Source: CAZPAV01 sp964584755 (GTDB lineage Bacteria > Actinomycetota > Acidimicrobiia > Spongiisociales > UBA5794). From it: a DNA stretch of 37,744 nucleotides. How positions within the stretch are numbered: the first letter of the stretch is position 1; each line of letters begins with the position of its first letter. The stretch covers positions 1 through 37,744 of the forward strand of contig CAZPAV010000029.1 of NCBI GenBank assembly GCA_964584755.1. Reading direction: 5' to 3'. Positions 1 to 7,950 of this stretch are shown here, piece after piece. The translations under genes and the position numbers were made by a program. The notes under the pieces were generated by a model. That model was not told the DNA's origin and searched no databases. It saw only the letters and a list, made by a program, of their open reading frames with translations.

Positions 1-372
1 CAGTGGGTGGCGAAGGCGAACAGGGCGCCGTCGGGGTGCGGCGCCGCCGGAGGGGAGGCGGGTGCGCAGGCGAGCCAGGACGTCGGGCCAGGCGTCGGCG
101 AGCTCCTCGACGGCGCGCCGGCGGCGGGCCCCGGCCACCGAGAAGGGGACGGCCGCGGCGAGTGCGGCCACCGCGCCCGCCGCGGCGGGGACGGCGAGGA
201 TGCCGAGGGCGAGCAGTCCCGTCAGGATCCCGGTCGCCGCGGCCGCGGCGACGAGCGCCGGTCGGGGCGGTGCCGGGAACGGGCGTCGGGTCACGGCGGG
301 AACCCGACGGGTCACGAGGATCCAGGCGGCCCCGGCGGCGAGGAGCACGGCGATCCCCCTCACGGCGCCCAT
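1..372 (-). CDS. tadB: TadB-like Flp pilus assembly protein, partial at the left window edge
   Basis: This would be an inner-membrane platform protein of the Tad/Flp pilus (type II secretion F family). What I read is an N-terminal hydrophobic segment, a basic stretch, a long Ala/Leu/Val-rich segment compatible with one or two membrane helices, then RRRR and an amphipathic stretch, ELADAWPDVLARLRTRL, that resembles the start of the cytoplasmic F domain. The identity rests mainly on position directly after cpaF. Two in-frame starts exist: ATG at 372 and GTG at 363. The GTG overlaps the cpaF stop as GTGA, the same arrangement as at the two upstream junctions. Near the edge, codon use suggests a shift of frame at a run of four G (33-36, plus strand): the reading in use becomes poor in G/C third positions while the next frame becomes almost fully GC3. 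This could be a sequencing error or a broken gene. The C-terminal part lies outside the window. Confidence 0.6.
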   Translation of the reverse strand, partial: MGAVRGIAVLLAAGAAWILVTRRVPAVTRRPFPAPPRPALVAAAAATGILTGLLALGILAVPAAAGAVAALAAAVPFSVAGARRRRAVEELADAWPDVLARLRTRLPSGGAAPRRRPVRLRHPL

Positions 373-1376
373 CCCGGGGAGGTGAAGCGGGGGTCCTCGG
401 GACGGCGTCCGGTCCAGACGAGCCGTTCGCCGCGGCGCTCGAAGAGGGTGTCGACGGTGAAGACCTCGCCGTCGAGTTGGGGGGGCACGTGGACGATCTC
501 CTCGACGTGGCGGAGCCGGCCCCGCCTCCGGAGGAAGACGACGAGATCGGTGACCGAGGCCACGGTGCGTCGGACGAACGGGATGGCGACGTTCTCGCCG
601 GCGAGCACGCAGTAGGAGACGAGCTTCTCGAGGGCGTCCCGAGCGGAGTTGGCATGGAGCGTCGCGAGGCCGGAGCATCCGGCGTTGAGGGCCATGAGCA
701 TGTCGAGGGCCTCGGGCCCCCGTACCTCCCCGACGACGATGCGGTCGGGGCGCTGCCGCAGCGCCTCCCGCACGAGGCCACGGAGGGTGATCGCGGCTCC
801 GCCGTCGAGTCCCGCGTCCCGCGTCTGCATCTGGGTCATGTCGGGGAGGTCGACGTCGATCTCGAACACCTCCTCGCAGGTGACGACCCGGCGGTCGGGG
901 GGGACCTCGCGGAGGAGGCAGTTGACGAGGGTCGTCTTCCCGGCCCCGGGTGCTCCGGCCACGAGGATCGTGGCGTCGTCGCGGACGGCGACCCGGAGGA
1001 GCTCGGCGGCCCGCGAGGACAGCGTGTCGCGAGCCACGAGCTCGTCGAGGCCGACGGCGGTGACGACGAACTTGCGGATCTGGATGTTCAGGCGATCGGG
1101 GTGGGTGACGGGCGGTCCGGTGATGTGCACCCGGGAGCCGTCGGGGAGTTGGGCCGACACGATGGGGGACGCGAGGTCGAGCCGGCGTCCGGTGCCGGCG
1201 AGGAGCTGATCGGCGATCCTGCGGACGGTGGGCGCGTCGACGACCTCGGGGAGGAGCTCCTTCACGCCGTCGCGGACCACGAAGGTCCGGCGGCCGCCGA
1301 GGACGATGATCTCCTCCACCGCAGGATCCTCGAGGAGCTCCCCGAGGAATCCGTACCGGGGCCCGGCCGCCGTCAC
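360..1376 (-). CDS. cpaF: CpaF/TadA secretion ATPase of the Flp pilus
   Basis: Hexameric cytoplasmic ATPase that powers Tad/Flp pilus assembly. The 338-residue protein has the type II/IV secretion ATPase layout: an N-terminal domain (about 1-120), then a RecA-like core with Walker A GAPGAGKTT (Lys147), an acidic Asp box containing EVFEIDVDLPDMTQ, Walker B-like DRIVVGEVRGPEALDML, and a His-box region GLATLHANSARDAL. Typical CpaF proteins are longer (about 400-500 aa), so this one has a short N-terminus. The GTG start at 1376 overlaps the cpaE stop by four bases (GTGA). The open frame extends much further upstream, but that stretch lies inside cpaE and is its shadow. Translation is probably coupled to cpaE. 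Confidence 0.93.
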   Translation of the reverse strand: MTAAGPRYGFLGELLEDPAVEEIIVLGGRRTFVVRDGVKELLPEVVDAPTVRRIADQLLAGTGRRLDLASPIVSAQLPDGSRVHITGPPVTHPDRLNIQIRKFVVTAVGLDELVARDTLSSRAAELLRVAVRDDATILVAGAPGAGKTTLVNCLLREVPPDRRVVTCEEVFEIDVDLPDMTQMQTRDAGLDGGAAITLRGLVREALRQRPDRIVVGEVRGPEALDMLMALNAGCSGLATLHANSARDALEKLVSYCVLAGENVAIPFVRRTVASVTDLVVFLRRRGRLRHVEEIVHVPPQLDGEVFTVDTLFERRGERLVWTGRRPEDPRFTSPGWAP

Positions 1377-2416
1377 CGGGCCATCCCCGCCCGAACGAGC
1401 AGGCGGCGCAGGGCTCGATCCGGCGGCCGGGCCGCCAGCGCCGCGCGGCGGACCCGGAGGCGATCCGGGAGGACCGCGACGGGATCGAGGCCGGTCCAGC
1501 GCCGCACCGCGTCGCGGAGCTGACCTGCCTCCCCCGCGGGGGCGCGGTTGACGACGAGCTCGGGTGGCGGTCCCGACCACTCCGCCACGACCCGAGCGGC
1601 CCGAACGACGCCGACCGCCCCGGCATCGACGACGAGGACCGCCCGGTCCGCCCGCTTGAGGAGGCGGTCGTCGTCGGTGAGCATGCCGAGGTCGGCCACG
1701 ACGAGATCGACCGCGAGCGCCGCGGCCTCGAGCACCTCCTCGGCGAGCGCGGGGCGCAGTGCAGGCTCGGCGGGCCGGTGCGAGCCGACCACCACCTGGA
1801 GTGGGCCGAGTCGATGGACGGCATCCTGGGGGATGTCGCCGGTGGCACGGACGGCGTCGGCGGCGTCGGTGACGTCGGGACGGGGTGCCAGGCCGAGGCG
1901 GATCGCCAACGCCGGCGCCTCCCGGTCGAGGTCGAGGAGCATGGTGGGCCGCCGGCGGGCCTGCTCCCAGGCGATGGCGAGGGCCAGCTCGGTGCATCCG
2001 GGGGCGCCCCGCGGTCCGACGACGGCGAGGATCTCGCCGCGCACCCCTGTCGTGGGTCGCCGGGGTGCCGGTGCGAGGAAGCGGAGGGTCTGGGCGATCA
2101 CCTCGATCGGGAGGTCGTCCGAGAGGATCTCGTCGGCGCCGGCGGCGGCGAGCATCTCGGCGGCGGGCCGGTCCCCCACCGGGTGGATCCCGACCACGCG
2201 CAGACCCATCCGGCGCCACGCGGCGATCTGGACGGGGGTCACCCAGGGCACCTCGGCTCCGGCGACGACGACGTCGATGCCGTCGACTCGCCGTTCGATC
2301 TCGTCGGGCTGGAACGCACGGAGGACCACACGCAGGGCGGCGGATCGCCGGGCGTGGTCGACGAGCCCCGGCTCCCAGTCCCGGGCGGAGAGGACGGTGG
2401 CGACCCGCGGGGTCAC
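1373..2416 (-). CDS. cpaE: CpaE/TadZ-like pilus assembly protein with degenerate P-loop
   Basis: MinD/ParA-superfamily protein that helps position the Tad pilus machine. The 347-residue product has an N-terminal pseudo-receiver-like region (about 1-125, including VVVAGAEV and AAGADEILSDDL) and a ParA/MinD-like region (about 130-347). The expected Walker A KGGxGKT is replaced by PRGAPGCTELAL, so both the signature lysine and the P-loop lysine are missing and ATP hydrolysis is doubtful. DLDREAP and VVADLG fit the later strands of the MinD fold. The GTG start at 2416 overlaps the cpaB stop (GTGA). Its neighbours cpaB and cpaF make the assignment secure despite the weak nucleotide-binding motif. 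Confidence 0.85.
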   Translation of the reverse strand: MTPRVATVLSARDWEPGLVDHARRSAALRVVLRAFQPDEIERRVDGIDVVVAGAEVPWVTPVQIAAWRRMGLRVVGIHPVGDRPAAEMLAAAGADEILSDDLPIEVIAQTLRFLAPAPRRPTTGVRGEILAVVGPRGAPGCTELALAIAWEQARRRPTMLLDLDREAPALAIRLGLAPRPDVTDAADAVRATGDIPQDAVHRLGPLQVVVGSHRPAEPALRPALAEEVLEAAALAVDLVVADLGMLTDDDRLLKRADRAVLVVDAGAVGVVRAARVVAEWSGPPPELVVNRAPAGEAGQLRDAVRRWTGLDPVAVLPDRLRVRRAALAARPPDRALRRLLVRAGMAR

Positions 2417-3027
2417 GGTCCCACCCGGACGAGGTCGAGCTCGCCGGCGTGGAGTGCCCCGGCGAGGGCGGCGGCCAGCTCGTCGTCGACGGCGAGGAGG
2501 AGGTCGACGCGGGGCCGGCCGGTGCGGGAGTCGGAGAGGTGAGCCTCCAGGACGTAGACGTCGTCGGCGATCCGCTCGGTCACGGGAGCCGCGCCGGGAA
2601 CGGTCCGACTCACATAGACGTCCACCCGGTCGCCCGGCGAGATCCGGCCGAGGAGGGCGTGGCTCGCGTCGACCTCGAGAGCGATGAGTGCCGGCGCGTC
2701 CTGAAGCGCCGGGGGCTGGAGGAGGGAGGGGAGGAGCGGCTCGCCCGCGTGGAGGGGGACGCGGAGGGTCCAGCCGGCGAGCTCTCCGAGGTCGGTTCCG
2801 GTCACGAGCCCGGATCCGTCGCGTACCTGACGTACCCCGACGTCGAGGTCGGCCAGTGGCGTGCCGGCGGGGAGATCGGACGCCGCCACGAGCACGGAGA
2901 CGGTGGGCTGTGGCCGAGTGAGGACGAGGACCGCCGCCGCGGCGACCACCGCGAGGGCGACTCCCAGGAGGGTCCGCCGGTCGAGGCGCGGCCACGTCCA
3001 TCCACCGACGCCGGAACCGACCCGCAT
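2413..3027 (-). CDS. cpaB: CpaB/RcpC-like pilus assembly protein with SAF domain
   Basis: Periplasm-facing component of the Flp pilus. The 204-residue protein has a short cytoplasmic N-terminus, one membrane segment at about residues 19-38 (LLGVALAVVAAAAVLVL), then a SAF domain beginning VLVAASDLPAGTPLADLDV and including VPLHAGEPL. A second domain contains SPGDRVDVYV, typical of CpaB C-termini. It starts at ATG 3027, one base after the stop of the upstream small gene and preceded by a weak purine stretch, so translational coupling is likely. It is the second gene of the operon, followed by cpaE with a 4-bp overlap. Confidence 0.88.
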   Translation of the reverse strand: MRVGSGVGGWTWPRLDRRTLLGVALAVVAAAAVLVLTRPQPTVSVLVAASDLPAGTPLADLDVGVRQVRDGSGLVTGTDLGELAGWTLRVPLHAGEPLLPSLLQPPALQDAPALIALEVDASHALLGRISPGDRVDVYVSRTVPGAAPVTERIADDVYVLEAHLSDSRTGRPRVDLLLAVDDELAAALAGALHAGELDLVRVGP

Positions 3028-3028
3028 C

Positions 3029-3328
3029 TCAGCGAGCCTCGAGAGCGACGATGTGCGCGATCGCCACGTACCGCTCGATGTCGCCGTCGAGGATCACGAC
3101 GTGGTCGACGCCGACCGCGTCGACGGATCCCCGATAGAAGTGCCCGTCGCTCGTGGAGAGGACCACCTGCTCGGTGCGGTCCTCGGCTTCGAGCAGCCGG
3201 TCGCGGAGGGTGCGGCGGCGGCGCACCGCCGCCCGGGCGGCCGCCTGCTCGGTCTCGAGGGTGTCGTCGAGCCGGTCGCGGAGCACCCGGCTCAGGTGCT
3301 CCAGGTCGGGATGCCGTAACGGATCCAT
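3029..3328 (-). CDS. Small protein of unknown function, first gene of the Flp pilus operon
   Basis: A 99-residue protein that I do not recognise. Residues 1-60 are charged and helical (LEHLSRVLRDRLDDTLETEQ, many Arg/Glu/Ala), compatible with a coiled coil. Residues about 55-99 form alternating strand-like segments (VVLSTSDGHFYRGSV, VDHVVILDGDI, VAIAHIVALEAR) resembling a small Sm-like beta barrel. That resemblance is by eye only. It lies immediately before cpaB (1 bp gap) on the same strand, so it is probably co-expressed with the pilus genes. The start ATG at 3328 is preceded by GAGGGGAGATGGGG and sits in the 3' arm of a 9-bp inverted repeat whose loop holds that Shine-Dalgarno sequence. Confidence 0.75.
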   Translation of the reverse strand: MDPLRHPDLEHLSRVLRDRLDDTLETEQAAARAAVRRRRTLRDRLLEAEDRTEQVVLSTSDGHFYRGSVDAVGVDHVVILDGDIERYVAIAHIVALEAR

Positions 3329-3356
3329 CTCACCCCCATCTCCCCTCGTGAGATGG
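3325..3356 (-). promoter_or_regulatory. Hairpin over the start codon of the pilus operon
   Basis: A perfect 9-bp inverted repeat, CCATCTCAC (3325-3333, plus strand) and GTGAGATGG (3348-3356), with a 14-nt loop. In the minus-strand mRNA the purine-rich loop contains the Shine-Dalgarno sequence and the 3' arm contains the ATG at 3328. It could restrict ribosome access to the first gene of the pilus operon, or be a DNA operator. Sequence observation only. Confidence 0.45.
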
Positions 3357-3476
3357 CGCCTGGCCCCGGCACTGCCCGATTGCTACCCAAGCGGCCGCGA
3401 CGGCGGGGGGCAAGGGTGTCGACGACGATTTCTTTCGCGGGCGAGGAGGTTTTTTCGCGACTCGCCCTCGGGAAGG
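3357..3476. other. Intergenic region between amidohydrolase and pilus operon
   Basis: No gene seen. It holds GGGCGAG and CTCGCCC arms (minus strand) around an A-rich loop just downstream of the amidohydrolase stop, which could be a weak terminator, and two A-rich stretches after CGCG. I could not find a convincing -35/-10 pair for the pilus operon here. The only candidate is TAGCAA near 3390, which does not fit TAnnnT. Confidence 0.35.
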
Positions 3477-4796
3477 TCAGGTGCCCGCGGCGTCCGCGAG
3501 GCGGCGGGCCCGGGTCGTGACCTCGTGGAGGGCACGGGGAACGTCGACGGTCGTGACGGCGCCGTCGGCGACCACGTGGCGACCCTCCACCCACACGTCG
3601 GTGATCTGGCGGGCGCCGGCGCTCCACGCCAGGTGGGAGACGACGTCGGCGGGCTCGCAGACCGGGGCGAGGGCCGGGTCGTCGAGGTCGAGGCGGAGGA
3701 AGTCGGCCCGCCGGCCCGGGGCGAGCACCCCGAGGTCGCCGCGTCCCAGCGCCCGGGCGGCGCCGCGGGTGGCGAGCGCCAGCGCCGTCTCGGCCCCGAC
3801 GACGGCGGCGTCGTGGGCGCGGAGACGGGCGAGGAAAGCAGCCCAGCGCAACTCCTCCCACAGGTCGAGGTCGTCGTTGGAGGCGGGTCCGTCGGTTCCG
3901 ACGCCGACCGGGACCCCGGCGATGAGCATGTCGGCGAGGCGGGCGATCCCGGAGGCGAGCTTGGCGTTGGAGCCGGGGCAGTGCGCCACGCCCGCGCCGT
4001 GTTCGGCGAAGGTGGCGAGGTCGGCGTCGTCCAGCCACACGGCGTGCGCGGCGAGGAAGCGGGGGAGGTCGAGGATCCCGCGGTCGGCGAGGAAGCGGGG
4101 GACGGAGAGGCCATGACGCTCCCGCACGGCGTCTCCCTCGTGCTCGGTCTCGGCGACGTGGATGTGGAGGAGGAGGTCGTGCTCACGGGCCGCCCCCGCG
4201 ATGGCGACGAGCGCCGCCTCGGGCAGCGTGTACGCCGAGTGCGGGCCGAGGGCGATCTCGACGAGCGGGTCCTGGCGACGCTCGGCGAGCAGCGCCAGGG
4301 CAGCCTCGAGCTGCTCCTCCCAGGTGCCGCGTCCCAGCACCGGGGCGTCGATGATCGGGGCCGCGACCACGGTGCGGAGCCCGGTCTCGGCGGCCACGGC
4401 GGCGATCTCGGCGGGGAAGAAGTACATCTCGACACTCGTGGTCACCCCGTTGCGGAGCAGCTCGGCGGCGGCGAGTCGCATGCCCCACGCGACGTCGTCC
4501 GCCCGCAGGTGCGCCTCGCGAGGCCAGATCGCCTCGGTGAGCCACCGTTCCAGCGGGAGGCCCTCGCCGGCGCCCCGCAGCAGGATCATCGGAGAGTGGG
4601 CGTGGAGGTCGATGAGACCCGGCATGAGGATCCCGCCGAGACGATGCTCGACGATGCCCGGCGGGGTGTCCGTCGCCGGGCCGACGCGGCGGATCCGTCC
4701 GTCGGCCACCTCGATCGTTCCCGGCGCGTGGAGGGTTCCGGCCTCGTCCATCGTCACGACGACGTCCGCGTGGTAGCGCTCGATCCGTTCCGGCAT
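3477..4796 (-). CDS. Amidohydrolase, SAH/MTA deaminase or chlorohydrolase-like
   Basis: Metal-dependent hydrolase of the cytosine deaminase/TrzA-AtzA/MtaD group, probably deaminating an aminated heterocycle such as an S-adenosylhomocysteine- or methylthioadenosine-type substrate. The substrate is inferred from family only. Visible in the 439 residues are the N-terminal beta-sandwich part, the metal pair DLHAH (His65, His67), LHIHVAETEHE, AHAVWLDD and the distal metal ligand in GVGTDGPASNDDLDLWEE; GSNAKL is also typical. The full length matches the family. The ATG at 4796 has a Shine-Dalgarno AAGGA about 6 nt upstream, and a TAGCGT -10-like box lies at 4825-4830 (minus). The next gene upstream ends at 4839, so this gene may also be read through from it. 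Confidence 0.88.
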   Translation of the reverse strand: MPERIERYHADVVVTMDEAGTLHAPGTIEVADGRIRRVGPATDTPPGIVEHRLGGILMPGLIDLHAHSPMILLRGAGEGLPLERWLTEAIWPREAHLRADDVAWGMRLAAAELLRNGVTTSVEMYFFPAEIAAVAAETGLRTVVAAPIIDAPVLGRGTWEEQLEAALALLAERRQDPLVEIALGPHSAYTLPEAALVAIAGAAREHDLLLHIHVAETEHEGDAVRERHGLSVPRFLADRGILDLPRFLAAHAVWLDDADLATFAEHGAGVAHCPGSNAKLASGIARLADMLIAGVPVGVGTDGPASNDDLDLWEELRWAAFLARLRAHDAAVVGAETALALATRGAARALGRGDLGVLAPGRRADFLRLDLDDPALAPVCEPADVVSHLAWSAGARQITDVWVEGRHVVADGAVTTVDVPRALHEVTTRARRLADAAGT

Positions 4797-4824
4797 GAGA
4801 TCCTTCCCTGGGGGGCCGGGCGGA

Positions 4825-4830
4825 ACGCTA
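4825..4830 (-). promoter_or_regulatory. -10-like box TAGCGT before the amidohydrolase
   Basis: TAnnnT box on the minus strand, 29 nt before the ATG at 4796, in the 42-bp gap after the 5'-nucleotidase gene. A Shine-Dalgarno lies between box and start. No good -35. Same hexamer as before the genes starting at 26829 and 33501. Confidence 0.35.
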
Positions 4831-4838
4831 GGCGCGTC

Positions 4839-6302
4839 TCACGACTCCGCGGCGTCGAGGTCCTTGGGATGATGGTGCGGGTCGTGGGGGAGATCGAGTC
4901 GGGCCGCCCGGAAGATCGCGAAGGGTCCCGGGTCGAGGAAGTTCGAGACCCGCGACGTGTAGACGTCGGCGTACCGCTCCACCTGGCGGGCGAAGAGGCT
5001 CTTGTCGACGCCCGTGCGCATGAGCGGCCCCCACGACTCGTTGCGGAGGCGCCCGGCGGCGATGGCGAGAGGGGCGATCTCCTCGTCGAGGGCGGCCAGC
5101 TCGGTGCGGACCCGGGCGACCGCGGTGTCGGGCTCGGCGACGTCGATGGGCGGGGGCGCGTACCCCAGGCGGCGTCGCTGCGCGGCGAGCCGTAGGCCGG
5201 CGAGCTCGGTCTCGAGCCGAGCCTTGCGTTCCATGAGCGCCTCGAGGCGGAGCTGGTCGGGGAGGAACGCGAGGAGCGTCTCCACCTCCGACTCGAGCTC
5301 GCGCAGGATGAGGGCGGTGCGCCAGCGGAGGAGCGCCTTGGAGAAGTGGACGTCGCCGAAGAGGTGATCGCCGACGTAGAGGATCTCGGCGCCCGAGAGT
5401 CCGAGGCTCGCCTCGACGAGACGGGCGTTGCCGCCGAAGAAGACCCCGCCCTGCTCGATGGGCCCGCGGTGGGGACGGAGGAGGGCCCGCTCCTCGTCGA
5501 CGACCTTGTAGAGGGGGTTCGCCGCCGTGAAGAAGGCGGGCTTCCCGGCGGAGACGATGATCGTGTCGAACAGCTCGCGCCAGGTCGCGCCGGCGGGGAG
5601 GAACCGGTCGAAGGCGTACGTCATGACCGCCGAGGCGTAGTCCCAGTCCGAGTTCGTGACGAGCATCAGCCGCTTCCCGGCGTGCCGCTGGTCGAGGAGC
5701 GTGAGGACGATGTCCCCGTCGAGGTCGATGAACCGGCCCGGATCGGCGAGGATCTCGGCCTTCAGGAGCCCGTCGCGATGGGTGCCGTCGATGGCGTCCC
5801 GCACCGCCTCGTACAGCTCCCGATACCCGATGCCGGCGGGAAGCGCTCCGGCGTCGAGTCGATCGACGAGTTGGGCGTACAGGCCGGCCTCGGAGAGGGA
5901 GAAGAGGGTGTTCATGAACGCGAACCGCTCTCCGGCGAGGTCGACGAACGTGCCTTGGTACGCCTCGCGGATCTCGCCGTAGTCGAGGGGGCGAGTGCCA
6001 TGGCTGGCCCTGATGACATAGCCGAAACGGGTCGCCTTGACGAGGTTGCCGCGTTCGTGGTCGATGACGAGGCCGCGGATGACCGATCGGGGGTCGAAGG
6101 CGAGGTCCGCGGTGGGCCATCCCAGGGTGGCGATGCGTTCCCGGGCGTGGGCGAAGGCTCGCCGTTCCCACTCGGCGACGCGGTAGTGGACGAGCGTGTA
6201 GTCCATGTCGTAGCCGATGGCGCGGATCGACCGGAGGTTGAGGGTGCGGTTGGCGAAGACCCGACGCTGCGGCGCCGGACCCGAATCGGGGGGACGCCTC
6301 AT
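4839..6302 (-). CDS. HAD-IG family 5'-nucleotidase (cytosolic purine nucleotidase-like)
   Basis: Haloacid-dehalogenase-type phosphatase of the group that includes eukaryotic cytosolic IMP/GMP 5'-nucleotidase (NT5C2), expected to dephosphorylate purine nucleotides in the cytoplasm. The 487 residues show HAD motif I in IGYDMDYTLVHY (Asp32 nucleophile, Asp34 acid/base), motif II in MLVTNSDWDYA, a motif III lysine in the SAGKPAFF region and motif IV in ILYVGDHLFGDV. The C-terminal third is helical and charged. The length is usual for bacterial members of this family. The ATG at 6302 is preceded by GGGAGGACGG, a good Shine-Dalgarno. It sits 40 bp after the stop of the acyl-CoA synthetase gene on the same strand and may share its transcript. 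The actual substrate is inferred from family. Confidence 0.88.
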   Translation of the reverse strand: MRRPPDSGPAPQRRVFANRTLNLRSIRAIGYDMDYTLVHYRVAEWERRAFAHARERIATLGWPTADLAFDPRSVIRGLVIDHERGNLVKATRFGYVIRASHGTRPLDYGEIREAYQGTFVDLAGERFAFMNTLFSLSEAGLYAQLVDRLDAGALPAGIGYRELYEAVRDAIDGTHRDGLLKAEILADPGRFIDLDGDIVLTLLDQRHAGKRLMLVTNSDWDYASAVMTYAFDRFLPAGATWRELFDTIIVSAGKPAFFTAANPLYKVVDEERALLRPHRGPIEQGGVFFGGNARLVEASLGLSGAEILYVGDHLFGDVHFSKALLRWRTALILRELESEVETLLAFLPDQLRLEALMERKARLETELAGLRLAAQRRRLGYAPPPIDVAEPDTAVARVRTELAALDEEIAPLAIAAGRLRNESWGPLMRTGVDKSLFARQVERYADVYTSRVSNFLDPGPFAIFRAARLDLPHDPHHHPKDLDAAES

Positions 6303-6342
6303 CCGTCCTCCCGCCGGAGGGGTCCACGGGAAGACGTGGCCG

Positions 6343-7950
6343 TCACCCCCCTCCGTGGACGCGCGTGGTGCGACCCGCCCACTCCCGCTCCCGCAGGACG
6401 TACTTCTGGACCTTCCCCGTGGACGTTCGCGGCAGGTCGTCGACGAACTCGACGACGTCGGGCGCCTTGAAGTGGGCGAGGTGGGCGCGGACGTGGTCGA
6501 TGATCTCCCGTTCCGTCGCCGTGGCGCCCGGCCGCCGGATGACGAAGGCCTTGGGACGCTCCCCCCAGCGCTCGTCGGGGATGGCGACCACGGCCGCCTC
6601 GAGGACCGCGGGGTGCGAGGCGACCGCCTGTTGCACCTCGATCGTCGAGATGTTCTCCCCACCGGAGATGATGATGTCCTTCGCCCGGTCCCGCAGCTCG
6701 ATGTACCCGTCGGGGTGCCAGACGGCGAGGTCTCCGGAGTGGAACCAGCCGCCACGGAACGCCTCGGCCGTCGCCTCGGGGTTGTCGAAGTACCCCTTCA
6801 TGACGTTGTTGCCCCGCATGACGACCTCGCCCATCGTCTCCCCGTCGCGGGGCACGTCGTTCATGTCCTCGTCGACGACCCGGATGGGGTCGGCGTGGAT
6901 GTACGCCACGCCCTGGCGGGCGAGGAAGCGGGCTCGCTCGGCGGGCGGAGCGTGCTGCACCGACGGCTGGTACTCGCACACGGTGTGGGGGCCGTACGTC
7001 TCGGTGAGCCCGTAGACGTGCACGATCGTCGCGCCCAGCTCCTCGAGGCCCTTGAGGACGGTCGGGTTCGGTGGCGCGGCGGCGGTCGTGATGACGAAGC
7101 GCCCCGGGAAGGCGTGGGCCTCGGGGGCGTTCACCAGGCCGAGGAGGACGGTCGGGGCCCCGTTGAGATGGGTGACGCCCTCCTCGTCGATGAGCCGCCA
7201 CACCTCGGTGAAGTCGACCTTCCGCAGGCAGACGTGCCGTCCCCCGATGGCGGTCACCGCCCAGGTCACGCACCAGCCGTTGCAGTGGAACATGGGGAGG
7301 GTCCACAGGTACACGGAGTCGGGATCGTGGCGTGAGTGGATGATCTCGGCGAGGGCGTTGAGGTAGGCGCCGCGATGGGTGTACATGACGCCCTTGGGCC
7401 GACCCGTCGTCCCGGAGGTGTAGTTGATCGAGATGGCCCGCTCCTCGTCGTCCACGCTCCAGGGGAGGGGATCGGTCGAGCCGCGGGTGACGAAGTCGTC
7501 CCAGGGGGTCGCCGGGAAGGGCAGGTCGATGCCGAGGTCGTCGACGGCGACGATCTCGGTCACGGTGGCGAAGCGATCGACGACGTCGGCGAGGCCGGCG
7601 AGCAGCTCCGTGTCGCCGATGAGGAGCTTGGCGCCGGAGTGGTCGCAGATGTACGTGATCTCCTCGGGGGAGAGGCGGGTGTTGATGGCGACGAGCACCC
7701 CGTGGACGAGAGGGACCGCGAAGTGGGCGAGGAGCATCTCGGGGAGGTTCGGCAGGAGGACCGCGACCCGATCGCCGGCACCGATCCCGGAGCGGCGGAG
7801 GGCGCGGGCGAAACGGGTGGACTCCGCCGCCATGTCCGCGTAGCTGAGCCGCCGGGAGCCGGAGACGACCGCCGTCTTCTCGGGGAACACCTGGGCGGCA
7901 CGCTCGAGGAACGCCAGGGGGGTCAGTTCGGTGCGGAAGACGGCGGTCAC
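6343..7950 (-). CDS. Acyl-CoA synthetase (AMP-forming), AAE/DmdB-like
   Basis: Activates a carboxylic acid to its acyl-CoA through an acyl-adenylate. The 535 residues carry the ANL superfamily motifs: P-loop YTSGTTGRPKGVMYTHRG, PMFHCNGWC (a signature of the short/medium-chain and aromatic AAE group), YGLTETYGP, GWFHSGDLAVWHPDGYIELRDRAKDIIISGGENIS and the catalytic-lysine end motif LPRTSTGKVQKYVLR. It is therefore apparently active. The substrate is not readable from sequence: short- to medium-chain fatty acids, aromatic acids or methylmercaptopropionate are possible. The GTG start at 7950 overlaps the stop of the preceding crotonase gene (GTGA), so the two are co-translated. The frame stays open upstream but runs antisense-like within that gene, so the GTG is preferred. 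Confidence 0.9.
   Translation of the reverse strand: MTAVFRTELTPLAFLERAAQVFPEKTAVVSGSRRLSYADMAAESTRFARALRRSGIGAGDRVAVLLPNLPEMLLAHFAVPLVHGVLVAINTRLSPEEITYICDHSGAKLLIGDTELLAGLADVVDRFATVTEIVAVDDLGIDLPFPATPWDDFVTRGSTDPLPWSVDDEERAISINYTSGTTGRPKGVMYTHRGAYLNALAEIIHSRHDPDSVYLWTLPMFHCNGWCVTWAVTAIGGRHVCLRKVDFTEVWRLIDEEGVTHLNGAPTVLLGLVNAPEAHAFPGRFVITTAAAPPNPTVLKGLEELGATIVHVYGLTETYGPHTVCEYQPSVQHAPPAERARFLARQGVAYIHADPIRVVDEDMNDVPRDGETMGEVVMRGNNVMKGYFDNPEATAEAFRGGWFHSGDLAVWHPDGYIELRDRAKDIIISGGENISTIEVQQAVASHPAVLEAAVVAIPDERWGERPKAFVIRRPGATATEREIIDHVRAHLAHFKAPDVVEFVDDLPRTSTGKVQKYVLREREWAGRTTRVHGGG

Noticed and set aside
3427..3460. T-rich run (TTTTTT) near the end of the amidohydrolase as an intrinsic terminator
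   Set aside because: On the minus strand, where the gene is read, the run is A, not T, and it lies in the loop of the GGGCGAG/CTCGCCC repeat rather than after a stem.
6323..6359. TCCACGG/CCGTGGA repeat as terminator of the acyl-CoA synthetase gene
   Set aside because: It spans the stop codon and has only 7 bp with a 22-nt loop, so it is too weak to support.
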